A stretch of 64,000 bases of DNA from SHVO01 sp041905795 (lineage in GTDB: Bacteria; Pseudomonadota; Alphaproteobacteria; Rhodospirillales; Rhodospirillaceae). This document shows, piece after piece, positions 62,375 through 64,000 of this stretch; position 1 is the first letter of the stretch; each line of letters starts with the position of its first letter. The translations under genes were made by a program, and so were the position numbers. Below the pieces are notes generated by a model. The model was not told the DNA's origin. It searched no databases and saw only the letters and a program-made list of their open reading frames with translations. Location: NCBI GenBank assembly GCA_041905795.1, contig JAYRKL010000002.1, forward strand, positions 1 through 64,000, given 5' to 3'.

Positions 62375-62551
62375 TCAGCCCACCGGCCCGCGCGGCAAGA
62401 AAGCGAAGACGTAGGTGGCAAGCCACGCCAGGAGCAGCAGCCCGACGGCGATCCCGGCGAGGGTGAGGGCGCCGCGCGGCACCTCGTCCAGGGCGTTTTC
62501 GCCGGCCAAGGGCTGGTCCGGGCGTTCGTGCGGCAGGGGATGGGCGTTCAT
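62375..62551 (-). CDS. Small single-helix oxidase subunit (subunit IIa-like)
   Basis: A 58-residue protein with a soluble N-terminus (MNAHPLPHERPDQPLAG) and one helix (LTLAGIAVGLLLLAWLATYVFAF). First gene of the oxidase operon; its position and form match subunit IIa of ba3 oxidases, which supplies the second helix missing from subunit II. ATG 62551 has GAGAGGA. Confidence 0.75.
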   Translation of the reverse strand: MNAHPLPHERPDQPLAGENALDEVPRGALTLAGIAVGLLLLAWLATYVFAFLPRGPVG

Positions 62552-62605
62552 GAGATCCTCTCGAAGCGGTTGCGGAGAAAATCGCGGAGAGGGTACTTCC
62601 GAACG

Positions 62606-62619
62606 TTGATTTGGATCAA
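62606..62619. promoter_or_regulatory. FNR/FixK box of the oxidase operon
   Basis: TTGATTTGGATCAA, perfect palindrome, 55 bp upstream of the small subunit start. Confidence 0.88.
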
Positions 62620-62632
62620 CGTCGCTGAACCT

Positions 62633-62662
62633 TTTGGGCGGCACCGGCCGGTGCCGCCCAAA
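62633..62662. terminator. 30-bp perfect palindrome between two minus-strand units
   Basis: TTTGGGCGGCACCGG directly joined to its reverse complement, 70 nt after the multicopper oxidase stop and upstream of the oxidase operon box. Probably ends the multicopper oxidase transcript; no separate T-run. Confidence 0.55.
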
Positions 62663-62731
62663 TCAGGAACGCTCGCAGTCTTATGACCGCAGGAAGACAG
62701 ATCGATGACAGATCCCTGTCCGCGATGGCGG

Positions 62732-63844
62732 TTAGGGCCGCTTCACCGTGGTCTCCAGCGCATCGTGGTCATGCTCGGGCGCCGGGCGCAGACCGGCCGG
62801 AGACGGAGCCGGCGGCGCCACACCGGAGGCAACGCCGCGCAGGGCTTCGATATTGTAGAGACCATAGGGTTTCGCCAGCGAGTCACTCATGTAGAAATCC
62901 GGCTGGAAGGCGATATTTTTCCACATGTAGAAGCTTGGCCGCTCGACCCCGTCGTACTCCACGGTCAGCATCGAGCCGCCGTGCTCCTGGCCGTTGTTGG
63001 TGGTGTGGTGATCGATATGGTCGTGCGTTGCCCACAGACCGGGGTTGTTCATGCGCACGATGACGTCGTAGCGCTCGCCCGGCTGCATGCCGACGGTATC
63101 CACGGAATACGGATGCTCGAGCGCGTTGCCGTCCTTGTGGGTCACCAGCAGGTCGTGGCCGTGCAGGTGGAAGGCGACCGGGATGGTGGCGGCGTAGAGG
63201 CGCAGGCGCAGCACGTCGCCGGTCTTGACGCGGATCGGCTGGTTCAGCGGCATCGACTTGCCGTTGATCGAGAAATACTGAAGCGCTTCGCCGGGCTTCA
63301 TGCCCTCGCCCATGGTCTGCGCCACCCGCTGGTTCCACCCCGAGAACATGAGGATGGCCTGCTTGGTGACTTCGCGCTCGATCTTGGCGGGCTTTTTCGG
63401 GTCGACGATCAGCGGCCCGAACATGCCGCGGAGGCCGAGATGCTCGGCGACATTGGTGTGGCAGTGATACCAGAGGCTGCCGGCCTTGTCGGCGACGAAG
63501 CGGTAGGTGTGGCTCTCGCCGGGAAGGATGTTCTTCTGGGTGATGTTGGGCGCGCCGTCGTTGTCCCAGCTCTTGGTCTGGTAGACCCCGTGCCAGTGCA
63601 CGGTATGGGCCTGGTCGGTCTGGTTGTGCACGACCACCTCGACGTTATCGCCTTCCTTGACGTGCAGGAGCGGTCCCGGGACCTGGCCGTTGAAGGCCCA
63701 CGCCTTGGCCTTGAACCCGGGGGCGACGGTCACCTCGACCTCCTGGATGGTCATCTCGAACTTACGCAGCTCGGCGTGGGCGGGCAGGCTGGCGAAGCTG
63801 GCCAGCAAGGCCAGGAAGACAGCCCGGAAGTGCTTGAAAATCAT
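62732..63844 (-). CDS. Two-domain multicopper oxidase
   Basis: A 370-residue periplasmic copper protein with a Sec signal (FLALLASFASLPAHAEL). Cupredoxin domain 1: HTVHWHGVYQ and LWYHCHTNVAEHLGLRGM, a His-Cys-His type-1 centre; domain 2: FHLHGHDLLV and ATHDHIDHH. Two-domain enzymes include NirK and small laccases. The overall form resembles both, so nitrite reduction is possible but unproven. The C-terminus is Pro/Ala-rich and ends in a His/Asp cluster. ATG 63844. Confidence 0.87.
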   Translation of the reverse strand: MIFKHFRAVFLALLASFASLPAHAELRKFEMTIQEVEVTVAPGFKAKAWAFNGQVPGPLLHVKEGDNVEVVVHNQTDQAHTVHWHGVYQTKSWDNDGAPNITQKNILPGESHTYRFVADKAGSLWYHCHTNVAEHLGLRGMFGPLIVDPKKPAKIEREVTKQAILMFSGWNQRVAQTMGEGMKPGEALQYFSINGKSMPLNQPIRVKTGDVLRLRLYAATIPVAFHLHGHDLLVTHKDGNALEHPYSVDTVGMQPGERYDVIVRMNNPGLWATHDHIDHHTTNNGQEHGGSMLTVEYDGVERPSFYMWKNIAFQPDFYMSDSLAKPYGLYNIEALRGVASGVAPPAPSPAGLRPAPEHDHDALETTVKRP

Positions 63845-64000
63845 TGTTTTTCCTCCAAGAGCGGCGGCAAGGGGAGCGGCATTGTCTACGACCTGTGTAG
63901 GCCGGGCGCGGCATGTCTGCCATCCGAGGGAAGTACCTACGTGTATTCCACAAGTGTCGGGGCGGGTGGCGTCCTGCCACCGTCAACCATCATTGACCGC

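Overview
The window is high-GC chromosomal DNA of an alphaproteobacterium. The evidence is the order rne - amiC - mrcA - prfB, an RNase E with a large acidic insert in its S1 domain, FixL/FixJ/FixK-type oxygen regulators, and intergenic palindromes of the AAGTGGAAACCGGTT kind that are common in this class. I cannot name the genus. I saw no insertion sequence, phage gene, CRISPR array or rRNA operon.

Left part (about 1-33 kb): housekeeping genes. In order: a class I aminotransferase, RNase E, an AMIN/amidase_3 cell-wall amidase, PBP1A, a zinc alcohol dehydrogenase, and prfB with its programmed +1 frameshift. A Co/Ni efflux operon (dmeR-dmeF) and a glnE-bcp-DUF455 operon follow, then an AsmA/YhdP-like envelope protein, tyrS, anmK and an alpha/beta hydrolase. 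Next is a sulfur-transfer set (cysteine desulfurase, 2Fe-2S ferredoxin, mnmA) beside an elongator tRNA-Met. The part ends with a six-EF-hand protein, an orphan hybrid histidine kinase and a TPR/2OG-oxygenase protein.

Right part (33.2-62.6 kb): the notable region. Thirteen FNR/FixK-type palindromes (TTGAY-N4-RTCAA; 11 perfect, 2 with one mismatch) lie upstream of most transcription units here, and I noticed none in the first 33 kb. The regulators are encoded inside: a FixK-like Crp/Fnr protein without the FNR cysteine cluster, a soluble FixL whose PAS domain keeps the heme-ligand pattern, and FixJ. The boxed genes are small heat-shock proteins, two nitroreductases, two CBS-BON proteins, universal stress proteins, a DUF883-like membrane protein, a YihY protein, a Pat-type protein acetyltransferase, a beta-CASP RNase, several small c-type cytochromes, a 35-residue membrane protein, an S1/P1 nuclease fused to a cytochrome c domain, and a B-type (ba3-like) heme-copper oxidase with diheme cytochrome c; a SCO1 protein lies nearby. 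The content resembles the mycobacterial DosR dormancy regulon (Acr/Hsp20, Acg nitroreductase, Hrp1 CBS, USPs) but under FixLJ-K control. My reading is an oxygen-limitation survival island.

Smaller points: an intergenic repeat family supplies the TAG stop codon of at least three genes; the AGCS transporter has a multi-hairpin leader ending in a terminator-like stem; the ribosome-binding site of the fixK-like gene lies in a perfect hairpin; Bcp carries a histone-H1-like tail. The window ends just upstream of a two-domain multicopper oxidase.
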